From Chytriomyces cf. hyalinus JEL632 (Eukaryota; Chytridiomycota; Chytridiomycetes; Chytridiales; Chytriomycetaceae), in the NCBI GenBank assembly GCA_025435555.1, contig JAIWWG010000008.1:248001-312000 (forward strand): a DNA stretch of 64,000 nucleotides, written 5' to 3'. The notes below the pieces were generated by a model, which was not told the origin of the DNA, ran no database searches, and saw only the letters and a program-made list of their open reading frames with translations. Numbering within the stretch: the first letter of the stretch is position 1; the number at the start of each line of letters is the position of its first letter. Of the stretch, positions 35,382-47,674 are shown in pieces. Position numbers and translations under genes: made by a program.

Positions 35382-36845
35382 TCACTTGGCGGCTTTGTCG
35401 AGAAACCGTTTGAAGGATGCTTCCTCTCCTGCACTGTTTGTGCTCCTGTCTTCCAAGTTGACGCTGAATTCGTCATCGTCATCTATGTTGGCATAGAGAA
35501 ATGAACTGAATGAGACGGCATACACTGAGTTTTAGTTTACATCTGCGTCTCACCTGCGCCATCGTCATCGTAGAAATCGTCTGAATCCTGCTTGGAAGTC
35601 TCCTTCTTTGACCCAGCATCTCCTCCAACTTCCATATCTTTCATGAGCTTGCTTAAATTCTCTTCACGACTCTTTTTCAACGCCTCCTTCTTGTCAAAGA
35701 TTTTCTTCTCCATTGCAGGTCTGTAGTCTGTTTTATACTCGCTCACAGCTTCATCCACGGCTGTGAAAAAGTCGTCCATTCCCGCTCCTGTTACAGCAGA
35801 AACCGAAACAACCTGGTGTCGTCACAAAAAAAAAAAGGGAGTTTAAGTGTCCTCTATCCCACAAAAACAAAAATCAGCACCCACCTTCAATGCATTGTAA
35901 AATTCCTCCAAGACAAGTCCCATGCTTCCAACCAAACTACCCATGTACCCGCTTTCCTCGTCTCCTCGCACAGCTTCCTGGAAGCTTTCAAAATCGGTCA
36001 TCCATTCGCGCGCAAAGCTTGCATCCACCACATCACACTTGTTAAAAACGAGGATCATCGGTAGCTTCGTCTTGTAGAGAATTGAGAGGGCATACATCAT
36101 GTTGCTGATAAATGTTGCCGGGCTGCTGCTTCGTGGAGTATCGATAATGTAGGCGAGAACTGTCGGGTGAAGAGTTGCGAGCGTATCAGTAATGATCTGA
36201 CCACTTGCACTCCACGTGAAGATTTCGATTTGGCCAGGTGTGTCAAACACGACGTAACTGCGATTGGAGAAAGAATTACTCAAAGGTCGGTCATGCTGAA
36301 AGTAAATAAACACTTACTCCAGTTCTTTACTTCGCTTCCCAATCAAGTCCAGCACTTGATCAAACTTGGTTGTGAACAAATTCAGACTCGTAATAATGCC
36401 TCCGTTTGGACCCAGACCGTACTGCTTCATGACCTGCTTGTAGTTGACGACATCCTGAATATCAATGTTGCAACCAAAGGGCAGCTTTCCAACAGCCGGG
36501 TCCAAGTTGACAACGTAAGGCGTCTTCTTCGCCGAATGGATGGAGGCCGTGAGTCTCTGTGGTTGGGGAGGTCTCAGATTCGCACAACCGGAACTCAATG
36601 AGGAGTAAGCACCTGCATGAATGTACTTTTCCCACTGCCTGCCATTCTAAACGACGGATAAGGTTGGGTTGAACCGCCGGCGCTGTCAGCGAACTTCAAT
36701 GCATTCGAAATCGTGGTGTGAGTTACCCAATGCACAGAATCACAGCCGGCTCCTTATCCGTCTTAGGAGCATCTTTCAGACTTTGAGGCAGGGGCATTGC
36801 TGCATTCTCCAGGGAGGAATACGCCTGTTCTTGCTGTGTGGCCAT
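35382..36845 (-). CDS. NPA3: GPN-loop GTPase 1 (Npa3/XAB1-like)
   Basis: Six exons (36845-36727, 36646-36613, 36556-36318, 36257-35885, 35812-35554, 35482-35382) encode 374 residues. Exon 2 (34 nt) carries most of the P-loop GMAGSGKST. Other markers are YVVNLDPAV, the family-defining GPN in [10 protein letters not shown], the G3 motif FDTPGQIE with FTWSASG, and the G4 motif NKCD. The acidic tail ends [16 protein letters not shown]1 acts in the cytoplasm with GPN3 in assembly and nuclear import of RNA polymerase II. Length fits the family. It lies tail-to-head with the three-NDK gene (minus) and head-to-head with the plus-strand repeat gene at 37 kb. Confidence 0.95.
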
Positions 36846-37040
36846 TTGATCTTTTTGTTTTTTTTTTACTTGTTATTTTTATGTCAGAAAGCGTGCATCC
36901 AATCCAAGTGCATGCTCCGCTGACCAGTCCTTCTTTTCTCGGTCCGAACGCAGCGTGTTGTCCGAGAATGCTGATGCGAGGTAAAGCCGTGGAATCGAAA
37001 GGAAGGAAAAAAAAAATACTAAATCTTTGAAAAAAAAATA
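36846..37040. promoter_or_regulatory. Divergent promoter, GPN1 / exon-repeat gene
   Basis: Less than 200 bp separate the GPN1 ATG from the earliest ATG of the plus-strand repeat gene (37041; a second in-frame ATG is at 37092). It contains poly-T and poly-A runs; no known site was recognised. Confidence 0.35.
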
Positions 37041-40000
37041 ATGCTTGGAGCAGATTCACAGGTTTCCACTCTCATCAAAAAGTACGAAATTATGTCGCAT
37101 TCAGAGACACCAACATCCGAACCGACACCGGCCCTCGCCAGTCCTCCTGAGATCAACGCAGACACCACAGTCATGCACGTTGCTGAGAAAGCTGAACAGC
37201 CGCAGCAGAGCGAATCCCACGTCGTGGAGGAAGCTTCGAGCCTTGTGAAAGGGACTGAAACCACCCAATCGGAACCGGCCGCTGCGTCCGAATCTCACGA
37301 AGACGAGTCGATAGGCATTGCAGGTAGCGTAGACACAGCCTCCAAATTGTCATTCATTCCCTCTTTGCCCAAATTACAATGTATTACATCACATGGCATG
37401 AAGGAGGAGGGGGCTTTCCCACACCTCACTCTCTCCGCCCAACCCTCCCTTTATAAACCATGCGCATAAAGAGAGAACTCGCCCCTTCTCTTCACAAGCA
37501 TTGCTGCGTCCCTCCTACCGGCCCTGTTTGCAAAGGCCATGATCCAGCGCAGCACTTTAATTTTGAAAAATTTTTTTCACCCAAATTGACTGTTTGAACC
37601 CAACCAGACGAGCCTCCAGCTCACGCATCGAAACGAGCATCGCTGCTCGACAAGTTCCGGTACGTTCTCTCTGTCTGGTTTACATCGAACACCTTCTTAA
37701 CCTCACTCTCTGCCACTGCAGATTCAAGAAGGCCCCACTCCATGAACCAACCGAGCCTGCAGCGACCGAAGACTCCACTGAGCATGCACCAGCTGACAAC
37801 AACGTCGAAGCTGGAAAACCGAAATCGCCCTTCCAAGGATTCAAATTGCCGTAAGAAAATTCCAAAAAAAATTTTCTCGTCGGCGATTTAAGGGGAATCA
37901 ACCCTACGGGCAATTTTGAAAATATGCAGGTTCATCAAACGATCGCTTTCGACCCAGTCTGCGGAATTGTCCCACCCAGAGGTGACAGCGGCTGCCGTTC
38001 CAGAGGGTCCAGAGGAAGTGGCCACCCCAGCGCAAGAGGAAGTGACGCCAGAGCAAGACACGGTTCCCACCGCTGTCAAGAGCGAAGGCAAAGAGAAAGA
38101 TGCTCCGGCCAAATCAACCAAGAAACCATTCGGTGGATTCGTTTCGCCGTATGTTTTTCTGTTTTTTAGTTTCAATGTTTGGTGCTCACACATTTTCGAC
38201 GCAGATTCAAGAAGCAGGCTGACAGAAATTCCGCCGCAATTTCTGGTCACGTTGAGGAGACTACTGCTATTGCTGCCAATGAAGTCATTGCTACGATTGC
38301 AGCAGTCGAGTCTGCGGCTGAACCTATCGTGTCCACCCCTATCGAAAATCAGAACGCAGACAAGAGGGCGACCGTGGAAACCGAAAACGAAGAAGTAAAA
38401 GACGAAAATCCAGCTAAAGCCGCCAAGAAACATTTCGGCGCATGGTCACCGTTGAGTTCAACTCGCATTTGATCTCGTCATGTTCGATCTGTGCTTAATG
38501 TGTTTCTGTTATAACAGGTTCAAGCGGTCTGCTGATAAAGCATCCAGCGCTGTCAGCTCGCAAGCTGATACCACCAAGTCTGCTGAAGTCATTGATGTAG
38601 TGCCAGCAGCCGCAGAGGCAATTGAGCATCACGAAGCTGTGGGGACGGAGCCGTCAACTTCGAAAGAAGCGAAAGAATTGGATGCAACAAACGCAGAAAC
38701 GATTGTTGGCGATGAACACGCGAAAGAAGGAAGTCCTTCAAAGGCTCTCAAGAAACCTTTCAGCGGATTCTTGGCATCGTTGAGTCTTTTTTTCCTTTAA
38801 GCTTGTCAGCGTCAACAATCTCACCGTTTTGTTATTAGCTTCAAGAAATCGGGCGAAAAGGTCCCTGTCACCAGCAACGACAGTACAACCGTCCCCGAAG
38901 TTACTGTGACTGAAGTTGCTGAAGTTGCTGTAACTGAAGTTGCTGAAGAAGCGACAGAACTTGCCAAATTGCCTGTCGATGAAGCTGCAATTGCAGCCGA
39001 AGCAGCGCCAGCATTGGAGTTCGCTCCCTTCCCATCTGCGGGAGCCGAGATTGAAGTAGAAGAATCGACGCGGGATCAGGCAAAAACCAGGAAACCTTTC
39101 GGATTTAGTTTCTCAGGGTAAGTGAAATATCCTGCCTTTGATTGGGGCTAAAGTTTCAATTTTTCAGATTGAAGCGATCTGAAAAAACTGCGAGTGCATC
39201 AGCGACGTCAGAGCCAACAACAGAATCAACTGGAGAGATCGCATCCAGCAAAACTGAAGCCGTCATTGCGGAGGCATCAAAAACTGAAGATAAGGATGCG
39301 CAAATCTTGGCAGGTTCGGCTGAAGAAATTGCGACTGCCGAAGCAACTTCGCCAACCGCGGCTGGAGGCGAAAAATTGAAGAAGATCTTCAGCAACTTTG
39401 GAACCATGTGAGTTCCCAGATTTGTTTTTGTTCTCTTGTGTACTTAAATACAACCCAAATACAGCCTTAAAAAAGCCGCTGCAAATCCAGCAGCACCGTC
39501 GAATCCGGCCGACAAGCAAATTGCGTCAACAAAAGGCGAAGACACGACCATCGTCGAAGTTCCTTTAGAAAGCCTTGCCGTCGCGAGCGCCGAAACTCAA
39601 GAATCGGAGGATAAGGACATACATTCCGCACCCGCGGCAGTTGTCATCGTTGACGACAAGAAGGAATCCGTCTTTGCTACTTTGGGTCGAAAGTTTCCGT
39701 ATGAACTCTTTTTTCTTCTTTTGCAGGCACTTGTATGATTGCTGATTCTGTTTTTCATTCAGATTCAAGAGAAGCTCCGGAAGCCCAGCTCCTCCAAAAG
39801 ACCAAAGCGAAGCTTCCGGCTCAAGTGACGAGGAGGGCGAGCCAAATGCAAGCGAACCCCTCAAAACCGATGAATCGAAATCATCTCCTGCAGATCACAA
39901 ATTTTTGGGATACGTCCGGTCGCTGAGGTTCTGCGCAGTTTCTTCAAGTTGTCGCAACGGATTCTAAATTACTCCTTTTTTTCCACTGCAGTATCCCAAA

Positions 40001-40670
40001 ACTGCATCTTTCTAGCAACTCTGCCTCTGCTGCACCAGCTGCTGAGGCAGCCGAGACGGTACAAGTAGTTCCCGCAGACGAAATAGAAGCTGTAGCGGCT
40101 GTCGTCGAGGTTCCTGTGGCTACCACAACTAAAGCAGTCGCAGACAAGAAAAAGTTTAGCGTCTTGGGAATGCTGAAAAAGACTCCGTAATTCATTTATT
40201 TTTTTTGGCGTTCAGTCTCGTGGAAGGATTTTACTGACCAGTTTTGTGCAAACAGCAAATCCACCGTGGATTCAGTCGAGAAGAGCGTGGCGCAAGAAGT
40301 TGCTGTGGTTGCTGTTGCCGAAAAAGAGGAAGTTGCTGCTGTTGCCGTTGCAGCCAAAGAAGACGTTGAGCAAACGGTGGAGGAGGTGAAGGCTCTCGTT
40401 GCCGAAGCAGTGGCAGCAGTGAAGAGTGTGGATGCGGGACCAGCCGAAATCCCAGCTGTCGCTGAGAAAGATGTTATTGCACAAGTGCCAGCGAACGTGA
40501 TTGCACTTGTGGTGCCGGCGGCGAGTATGAAAGAAAGTGAAGTAGCAAATGAAAAAGCAGAGGTGACGAAGGTGGCCGACCCGAAGGCGGAGGTGGTGAC
40601 GGACTTGAAGGGGGCCCACACCGAAACGGTCCAATCAACAGTCGAGGAAGTAGCTGCGACTTCGACCTAG
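37041..40670 (+). CDS. Modular Ala/Glu-rich protein with repeated basic-aromatic motifs, unknown
   Basis: Twelve exons (37041-37323, 37608-37659, 37722-37850, 37930-38148, 38205-38450, 38518-38778, 38839-39117, 39168-39407, 39465-39698, 39763-39927, 39992-40186, 40256-40670) encode 905 residues, or 888 from the ATG at 37092. Ten of the eleven introns are phase 2; only the first is phase 1. Each internal exon codes for an acidic A/E/V/S/T-rich spacer. Each junction restores a short motif of the type KKPFGGF-xx-FKKS: KKPFGGFVSP/FKKQA, KKPFSGFLAS/FKKSG, RKPFGFSFSG/LKRSE, KKIFSNFGTI/LKKAA and so on. Basic-aromatic segments in an acidic disordered chain recall MARCKS or AKAP12-type membrane/calmodulin-binding, PKC-phosphorylated elements, but no homology is claimed. 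There is no signal peptide or membrane helix. The pattern suggests growth by exon duplication. Function is unknown. Confidence 0.8.
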
Positions 40671-40892
40671 GGTGCTAATTGAATCATACGCCGCTTCATT
40701 TTACTTATTATCTCTTTTTCTTTCCGTTTCATTTTGTGGGTTGATGGCTTGTTCGCTCTGATTCTTTACTTCCATTCAATCAGTTTCTTGTTGTAAGTGT
40801 ATCTTTTTTGTCGCTGCCATAGCTATAAAATGCAGTTCTTTGAAGTTCAAGAGCATGAAATAGCAGTGTGTTTATTCTCAAATTCGTTCATT
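40671..40892. other. 3'-to-3' intergenic region
   Basis: Sequence between the stop of the repeat gene and the stop of the first Zn2Cys6 gene. Nothing was recognised. Confidence 0.45.
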
Positions 40893-43800
40893 TTAGCCGA
40901 GGCGCCGATCATTCGTTGCAACATGACCCGGAATTCCCATAAATGGCTGTGCCACAGGTGTCGGAAACATCCCAGCACTCGCAGGACCTCCGCCAGCATA
41001 ACCGCCCTTCCCAATCGAAATCTCGGCCAGCTGATGCAAAGAACTCAACTCGCTTCTCACACCAGACTGACTTAGAGGCCCTGGTATCCGCAAAGACGCG
41101 CTGGAGGACGGCAAGCTTGGAGCATGTGGGGGACCGAAACTCTGAAAGACAGAAGGCCCGACATGAGACATGGGAGCATCTTGCCGCTGCAGAGACATGC
41201 GTTGTTGCTGCTGAGAAGAGGGTAGAGGTTGTGGCTGTGGTTGACTCAAGTAGAGAAAGTCCGTGTTGGCAAGCCCACCGAGACCCGCCAAATCAAAAAA
41301 GCTCAATCCATCCCAAAGGCTCAGATCATTGATGCCAAGCCCTTGACCCATGCTGAACTCAAACGGCCCGCCAGAGACAGCGCCGTTGCCGAAAAGTGAC
41401 GAGTTGGTGAAATTTGAAGTCGCATGCCACGAGTCTGGACTGACGCCGGTACCCATGGAGGAAACAGACGGAACATTCGAATTCAAATTTTGAACGAAAC
41501 CTGCGTTACTAGGAACGCCACCGCCGGCAGTCAAAGACGGTCCTCCAGTGCCACTGAACGGTCCTCCTGCCGAAGTAGTTCCAGTGCCCGTTGCTCCACC
41601 GTGCTGCTTGACACTGTCAAACAGTTCATCCAAACGAATTCCTTTTGCAGCCAAGAAATCGCAGATTGTAACCCAACTCCTTTCGGCGCTCACATAATTG
41701 CGACGCATGATGTCTAAAATCCGCATGCACTTTTCCAGCCCGTTGACGCTCCATTCAAATCGCGCCTTTCCTTCACTCGAGTTTCGATCGCTTGCAAGCA
41801 ACTGACTGATGAGAACTGTTACACCCATCATGGTGCAGTACATGAAATTTGGGAACAGAACTGTTGCCTCATTATCAGCTGCTGGGTTTTCAAGACGACT
41901 AATCACTCGGGTAATGGCCGCGGCACTCTCAAGGCATGCAGGGTAATCTATCCGGTTATAAGCAGTTCGATGGAACAAGATGACAGTGCTGTGAAACATG
42001 AGGGCCATCACAGATTTGGCGTTCCAGCGCTCAGAAAAGGTCAGATTTCGCCAAGGCTCGTCGAGACCCATCCACCATGCATCCAATCGAGACTTGATTT
42101 CCTCAGCAAATATTTTCACATCTGCAGGGCGAGCACGGTTTGCAAAGCGAAGTATACTGGCGATGATGAGTGAAAGATCGATGTGGTGTTTGAGAGTTGC
42201 AATTTCCGGAGTCGTTCCTTCAGGGTATTCAGCATCCCAATCATTATCATGGATTCCAAGGGGCCGTCCCGTCCAAATTCTAAATTCAGTGATCAATGTT
42301 AAAAATCGGACAATTTCATGTCAGATATCCTACCCGGTGTATGTTTCCATAATCATGACACAATGCCACGTTCTATTCCGAAGAGCAATGTAGTCGGGCG
42401 TGAAGACTCTATGCTTGACTCCAAGGCTATGAATACTTCGATGCAGACCGAGCTGCAAGTGGCACAATAAAATCAGCAAAGTGTTAACGAAACAAAAAGA
42501 TTCATCGTCACCTCTTGCGATAAACGAACAGCAATCCCCATATAGCTCCACGACCCTTGATAGTATTTACTCGCAATTCCCGTCGCAACCGTGAGCACGT
42601 TAAAGACCAAACTCTGGATGACGATCATGTCGGGGATACCAAAGTGATCGAGCATAATTCGTCGATATGAGTCCATCATGTGTTTAAGCACGGCGTCATG
42701 GTCTTTGAAATCATTGATGTCCGATAGTTGGGCTGTAGATGACTTATTATAGGATTTCCAATGGTTCACAGAGGGGGTACTGTTAATCATCAGGGACAAG
42801 ACCGATGTGAGGAGCAAAGCAAACTGCCAGTGATCGTCAATGTGAAAGTGGGGCAGCTTTCGCAAAGATTCTAATTGATTTTCGAACCAACTTCGCTCGA
42901 CCATTGGAAATTGAGGCTGGTGCGATGATATCAGTGGCTCATCCATCTCAAAGGTGATGCGCTTTTCTTACATGCATTTGCTCCCAGAAAATAGAGAGTA
43001 TATGGTCCAACAATTCATCCGGCAATGGCACGAGATCAAACAGGGTAATCGGCTTAACCACACCCTCTCCAGAGCAATGCTTGCATTTGGCGAGTGTTTC
43101 TTCAACGGTTTCTTGTTTTGTCGCGGTGTTTTGAGCGACTGCTGCGGGATTATACCCGAGTAAAATCCCGTTTCGAAATCGTGGGTTGGATTTCCACGGA
43201 TTTTTATCGTCTTTTGGACCACCTTGAAACAAATGTCAACACATGAGGAGCCCACTGAAACAGTTCGAAGCATTACCTAAACTACTGGTGCTTCCAAAGA
43301 AAAGCAATCGGTTTTCTTCGGCGTTTATCACGAATCCACCAGATTTCGACTGAGATGCGGTGTCCATACTCGGAGTAGATGGAATAGCGTCTTTCGTGAC
43401 AGCTTGAAATCCATCCACAGCACTTTCTACAGACAATGCAGAGGCAGCAATTGGTTGGCCAGCGAGTTGGTCCAAACGTGGCGGCGGTTGCTGTGGCTGA
43501 GCAGCATAGCCAGCTGGACACTCTGAGTAGATGAAGGATGATTTGTTCGCGTGGCTTATGGATGACTCGAGTGCAGCAACTCTGCGTTCGAGCATTTCGA
43601 AGCGTTTCTTTGACGAGAGGGGTGATGCTGCGTCTCGCTCTTGTTTGACGAGAGCATCGACAGATTGCTGATAGGGAGACTGCGTTTGTAACGACAGACA
43701 TAAGCCGATGCTCCCAGAAAATTGAAGCCCATAGTACTCACATACACGCACAAGTGGGCCTTGTTGGCGGCAACGCACTTTTCGCAAGGTGTTTCACCGG

Positions 43801-44081
43801 TGCACTTTACACTAAACCCAAGTATGCCAGAACAAACGCCATCCATATTGCATGAGATCCTTTCCATCCATCCAGACTGAATAAACAGAGACTTACCGTT
43901 TGCGCCGGCACAGATCGCATGCACGCACGATCCGCCTCCGTGCGCCTGCCACAGTTCCATGCTCGTGGTCATTGTCCTGCTCGCTGTCCGAGCCCGTCTC
44001 ATCATCGTGGCCGCCGTCTGCTCCTGCGATGCTGTTCTGGTCCTTGGCTGTGCGTCGTCGCTTGCCCGATTCCATCGCCAT
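40893..44081 (-). CDS. Zn2Cys6 transcription factor, copy A of a tandem trio
   Basis: Seven exons (44081-43897, 43811-43742, 43679-43277, 43222-42972, 42916-42512, 42452-42334, 42279-40893) encode 939 residues. The zinc cluster RRIVRACDLCRRKR/VKC with TPCEKC and a final HLC binds DNA as in Gal4-type factors, and is itself split by an intron. A coiled-coil-like linker follows. The fungal_trans (middle homology) domain includes MIVIQSLVFNVLT, GLHRSIHSLGVKH, ALRNRTWHCVMIMETYT and WTGRPLGIHDNDWDAEYP. The C-terminus is Gly/Ser/Gln-rich and likely activating. The ATG at 44081 is the first in frame. Two introns (in the zinc cluster and at METYTG/IWTG) are absent from copies B and C. Targets are unknown; the neighbourhood gives no pathway hint. 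Confidence 0.88.
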
Positions 44082-44161
44082 TGACCGATTTGCGGATGAG
44101 TATTTTTGGGATGACAAATTTGTGCGTGGGCGCTTCAATCAATCATTTGAAAAGGGGCACT

Positions 44162-47100
44162 TTATTTGGCATTGTTGATGCTGCCATTGCGCGCGTACAT
44201 GTCTGATGCTGCGTGTCGATGCAGCGGCTGTCCAGAGTAGACCGGCCCCTGAAGCCTGGCGTAAGAGTCCACCCCCGCCTGCATCCCAGCCACGCTCCCA
44301 ACGCTCACTTCGGCCAGTTGGTCCAGCGCGCTGCCGTTGTATGTCATGCTTTGCGATAAATTGTGTTGTCGGTGTGGGAGGGGAAATTGCGGCGCAGTTG
44401 AATATGCGGCCAGAATATTCGATGACGTGTGTTGCGGAGTAACGGGCGCAATTGGGACTTGATTGAAAGTTTCGTGTGACTGATGGTGATTGGGCACACC
44501 CGACAGCATGGACAAGTCGGGATGGGACGATATTCCGCCCAATCCGGCCAAATCGAACAAGCTCAAACCATCCCATAAGCCAAAGTTAGGATCCATTCCG
44601 AAACTATTCACGCCGGTTCCAGGCGGTATTGACAAAGCACCAAGCTGCTGAAGCTGCAGTTTCTGAGGAGATGTCAAACTGATGGGGGTGCTAAATTGTG
44701 CTGCCGAAACGGATCCAGTCCCTCCAAAGAGCGCTGATGCGAGACCTGAATTCATTCCCATCATTGTCCCTACGGATGCGCCCGCGGGTACTGGAAGAGA
44801 AGGCGCGATGGTGCCATTGCCGTTTCCAACATTTCCTGGCGCAGAGCCACCTGAAAAGTTCACTACTGGACGCGCTCCTGCCTCGCCGCCACCATTCAAG
44901 GTCCCCTTCTCACTGAATCGCATTGAAGCAGATCGACCGACTCCATTCATGATACTTTCCACCGCCCCACCCCCGTTGCTCTTGACAGCAGTCAACAGAT
45001 CGTTCAATTTAATCCCTCGAGTCATCAAGAAATCCAAGACTGTTTTCCAGCATCGCTCCGCGGCCAAGAACACACCGCGCAAGTTATCAAATACACACAT
45101 GCATTTTTCTAGCTGCCGGACAGACTCAACAAATGTTTGCGCATCCCCTTTCGCACTCGCCGAAAGGAGTCCGCCAATGTGAACTGTACATGCCATCATT
45201 GCGCAGTACGTAAAAGTGGGAAATAGAGCCACACATTCGTTTGGTTGCAACGGCGCTTCAAACCGAGAAACTAAATACGTAATTCCACGGGCAGCATTCA
45301 CACACTCCTGCGAATATGTATGGTTATGCGCAGTCCGATGAAAAAGAATCACGGCGCTGTGATACATCAAAAGCATCAAGGCTTTCGAGTTCCATCGTTC
45401 TGCAAAACGAACATTCCGCCAATCGCTGTCCAGTTTGGACCACCACAGATCCAATCGAGATGATACATCTTTTTCAAACGCAGCAGCATCTGCAGGACGA
45501 GCACGGTTCGCAAAGCGCAGGATGCTGGCAATAATCTGCGCCAAGTCAAAGTGATGCTTCAAAGTGGCGATTTCAGGACATGTGGCAAGAGGATACTCTG
45601 CATCCCAGTCGTTATCGTGAATGGCCAATGGTCTACCCGTCCAGATGCATGTATACGTTTCCATAATCATGACACAGTGCCAAGTGCGATTTCGCAGCGC
45701 AATTGTCTCCTTGTCAAATGTCTTGTGCTTGACGCCAAGTTGCGACACGCTTCGGTGCAGTCCCAGCTGAATTTATAGAATAATTTTGAGCCCAAATATC
45801 TTGAATGAAAGTCGCAGAATCGTAGTCACCTCTTGGGATAATCGCACGCAAATTCCCATGTATTGCCACGCCCCAGTAAATCGAGATCCACGCGCGCAGC
45901 CACCCGTGAGAACCATGAACAACAAACTTTGCACCATGATCACATCGGCAATTTCGAAATGATCAAAGAGTATTCGTTTATAGCTGTCAATCAGGTGTCG
46001 AAGCGCCACATCGTGATCCGCGAACGGGCACTCTGAGTATGTTGAATCATCCGTCGACGACATGGCATCTTCCGGTTTGATCTCAGCCGACTTGCTGACC
46101 CGCCAGTGTGTCAAAGATGGGGTAAAATTCAGCATGAGCGCAACAACGGACGTCAGTAACAGAATAAATCGCCAATGTTCTTCAACGCTGATGAGGGTCT
46201 GCCGCCGAAGTCGCGCGAGTTGTAAATTAAACCATGTTTGATCAATAAGTGGGAATTGTGGCTGTCGCAAAATGGGTCAGGAAACGGTCTGCCGAAAAGA
46301 ATAGAAATGACAAACATGAAATTGCTCCCAAAAGTTTTTCAAAATGTGATCGACCAAATCTTCCGGAAGCGGAATCAGTTCCCTCATTTCGACAGTCTCG
46401 GTCACGAGCGACAGAATGGATGCAGAAGTCTGCTCTTTTGCTTCATATAACCCTTTTTCCTGGTATGGATCCTTCTCTTTCATAAAGTCGGATGAGTGGA
46501 CGCTGGGCGAATTTTCAGAGCGCGGCGTTTCTGAGGCTTCTTTTGCTTCGTCGGCCAACGTTCGTGCTGGGATATGAACCATGAGGATACCGTTTATGAA
46601 TCGTGGGATTGCTTTATACAAATGCGCATTGTGGGTCCGACCGCCTGATTGAAATGGATGAGCAAGCTCGGACGATTTTGATGGATAAGAAACAAAATGG
46701 GAAACCATACCGAGGGCACTGGTGCTTCCCCAAAATGTCAAGGCAGTTTCTTCGGTATTGATCAGAAATCCTCCAGTTTTATACGAAGAGTCCTTTTCCA
46801 AGTCTACTCTTTCGTGAACTGCAGGTTTCGGAAGGGGCGGTGGTGGCAAGGCAACTGATTTTAAATCTTTGATGAGGGGATTCGTTGGGGCGTTTTGGGA
46901 TAACCTCTTCAGCTGCACTTGCTGAGGTGATAGCGGTTTATAAGTAAAGGGTAGTACGCTGCTTCCATTCTGCGACGGTCGGTGATCAACAGCTTGACTG
47001 TCCGATGATGGATTCGCTTGAGGGTTGAAATCAAAAACCTCGCTCTGAGACATGGATCGCGCAGTAAAATGATGATGGGGTGGCGTAGAACTTGCCGAGA

Positions 47101-47585
47101 GATTAGATGCGGTCAGACTCTGCTTCAGATGAGGTGGAGACAGATGTTCGAGGACTGAGATGAGGCTGGCCAAACGTTGCTCGATGCGTTCGAGACGCAC
47201 GTCGATCCTGTCCAGCTTTGACGGCTCATCAGCGTCGGGTTCCTTCTTTTTGGAAACTGGCGGAACCTGTGTTGAAGAGATTCGAGTACGGTCAACAAGC
47301 CCATCTCCTCACCGCCAATGAGGCAACCATCGGAACCGTCGCAATCGCCAACAACCAGTATCATGACGTATCACAGGTCATCACCACCACACTCACATAG
47401 ATACACAGACTGGGCTTTCCGGCACAATTCGCGCAGGGCAACTCGCCGCTGCACCGAGCCCGCTTCTTTCGGCACGGATCGCAAGCACGCACAATCCGCG
47501 CACGTTTGTTCAAGCCACGGTCCTCGTCGTCCGGTCCTCGAGGGTGCTGGTTGAGAGCGGAGGTGTCCGTGTGGCTTGCGTCCAT
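44162..47585 (-). CDS. Zn2Cys6 transcription factor, copy B of a tandem trio
   Basis: Five exons (47585-47397, 47266-46711, 46644-46316, 46261-45830, 45766-44162) encode 1,036 residues. The zinc cluster is ARIVRACDPCRKKRARC with ELPCANC and SLC, all in exon 1. The middle homology domain matches copy A in many blocks (IPLPEDLVDHILKNFWEQF, MVQSLLFMVLTGGC, ALRNRTWHCVMIMETYTC). A long low-complexity tail contains NFGLWDGLSLFDLAGLGG, a motif shared by all three copies near the C-terminus and perhaps an activation or interaction element. An in-frame frame extends upstream of 47585, but the intergenic position and alignment with the other copies favour this ATG. Only about 80 bp separate its stop from the start of copy A, so copy A's promoter is very short or lies within copy B. 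Confidence 0.88.
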
Positions 47586-47674
47586 TTGTAAGTAAAGCAG
47601 AAAGCTTTCAAAATAAATAACGCTATTTTTATACTGACTCTGAACACACTCTCTGAACATTAAATAGCGACAAT

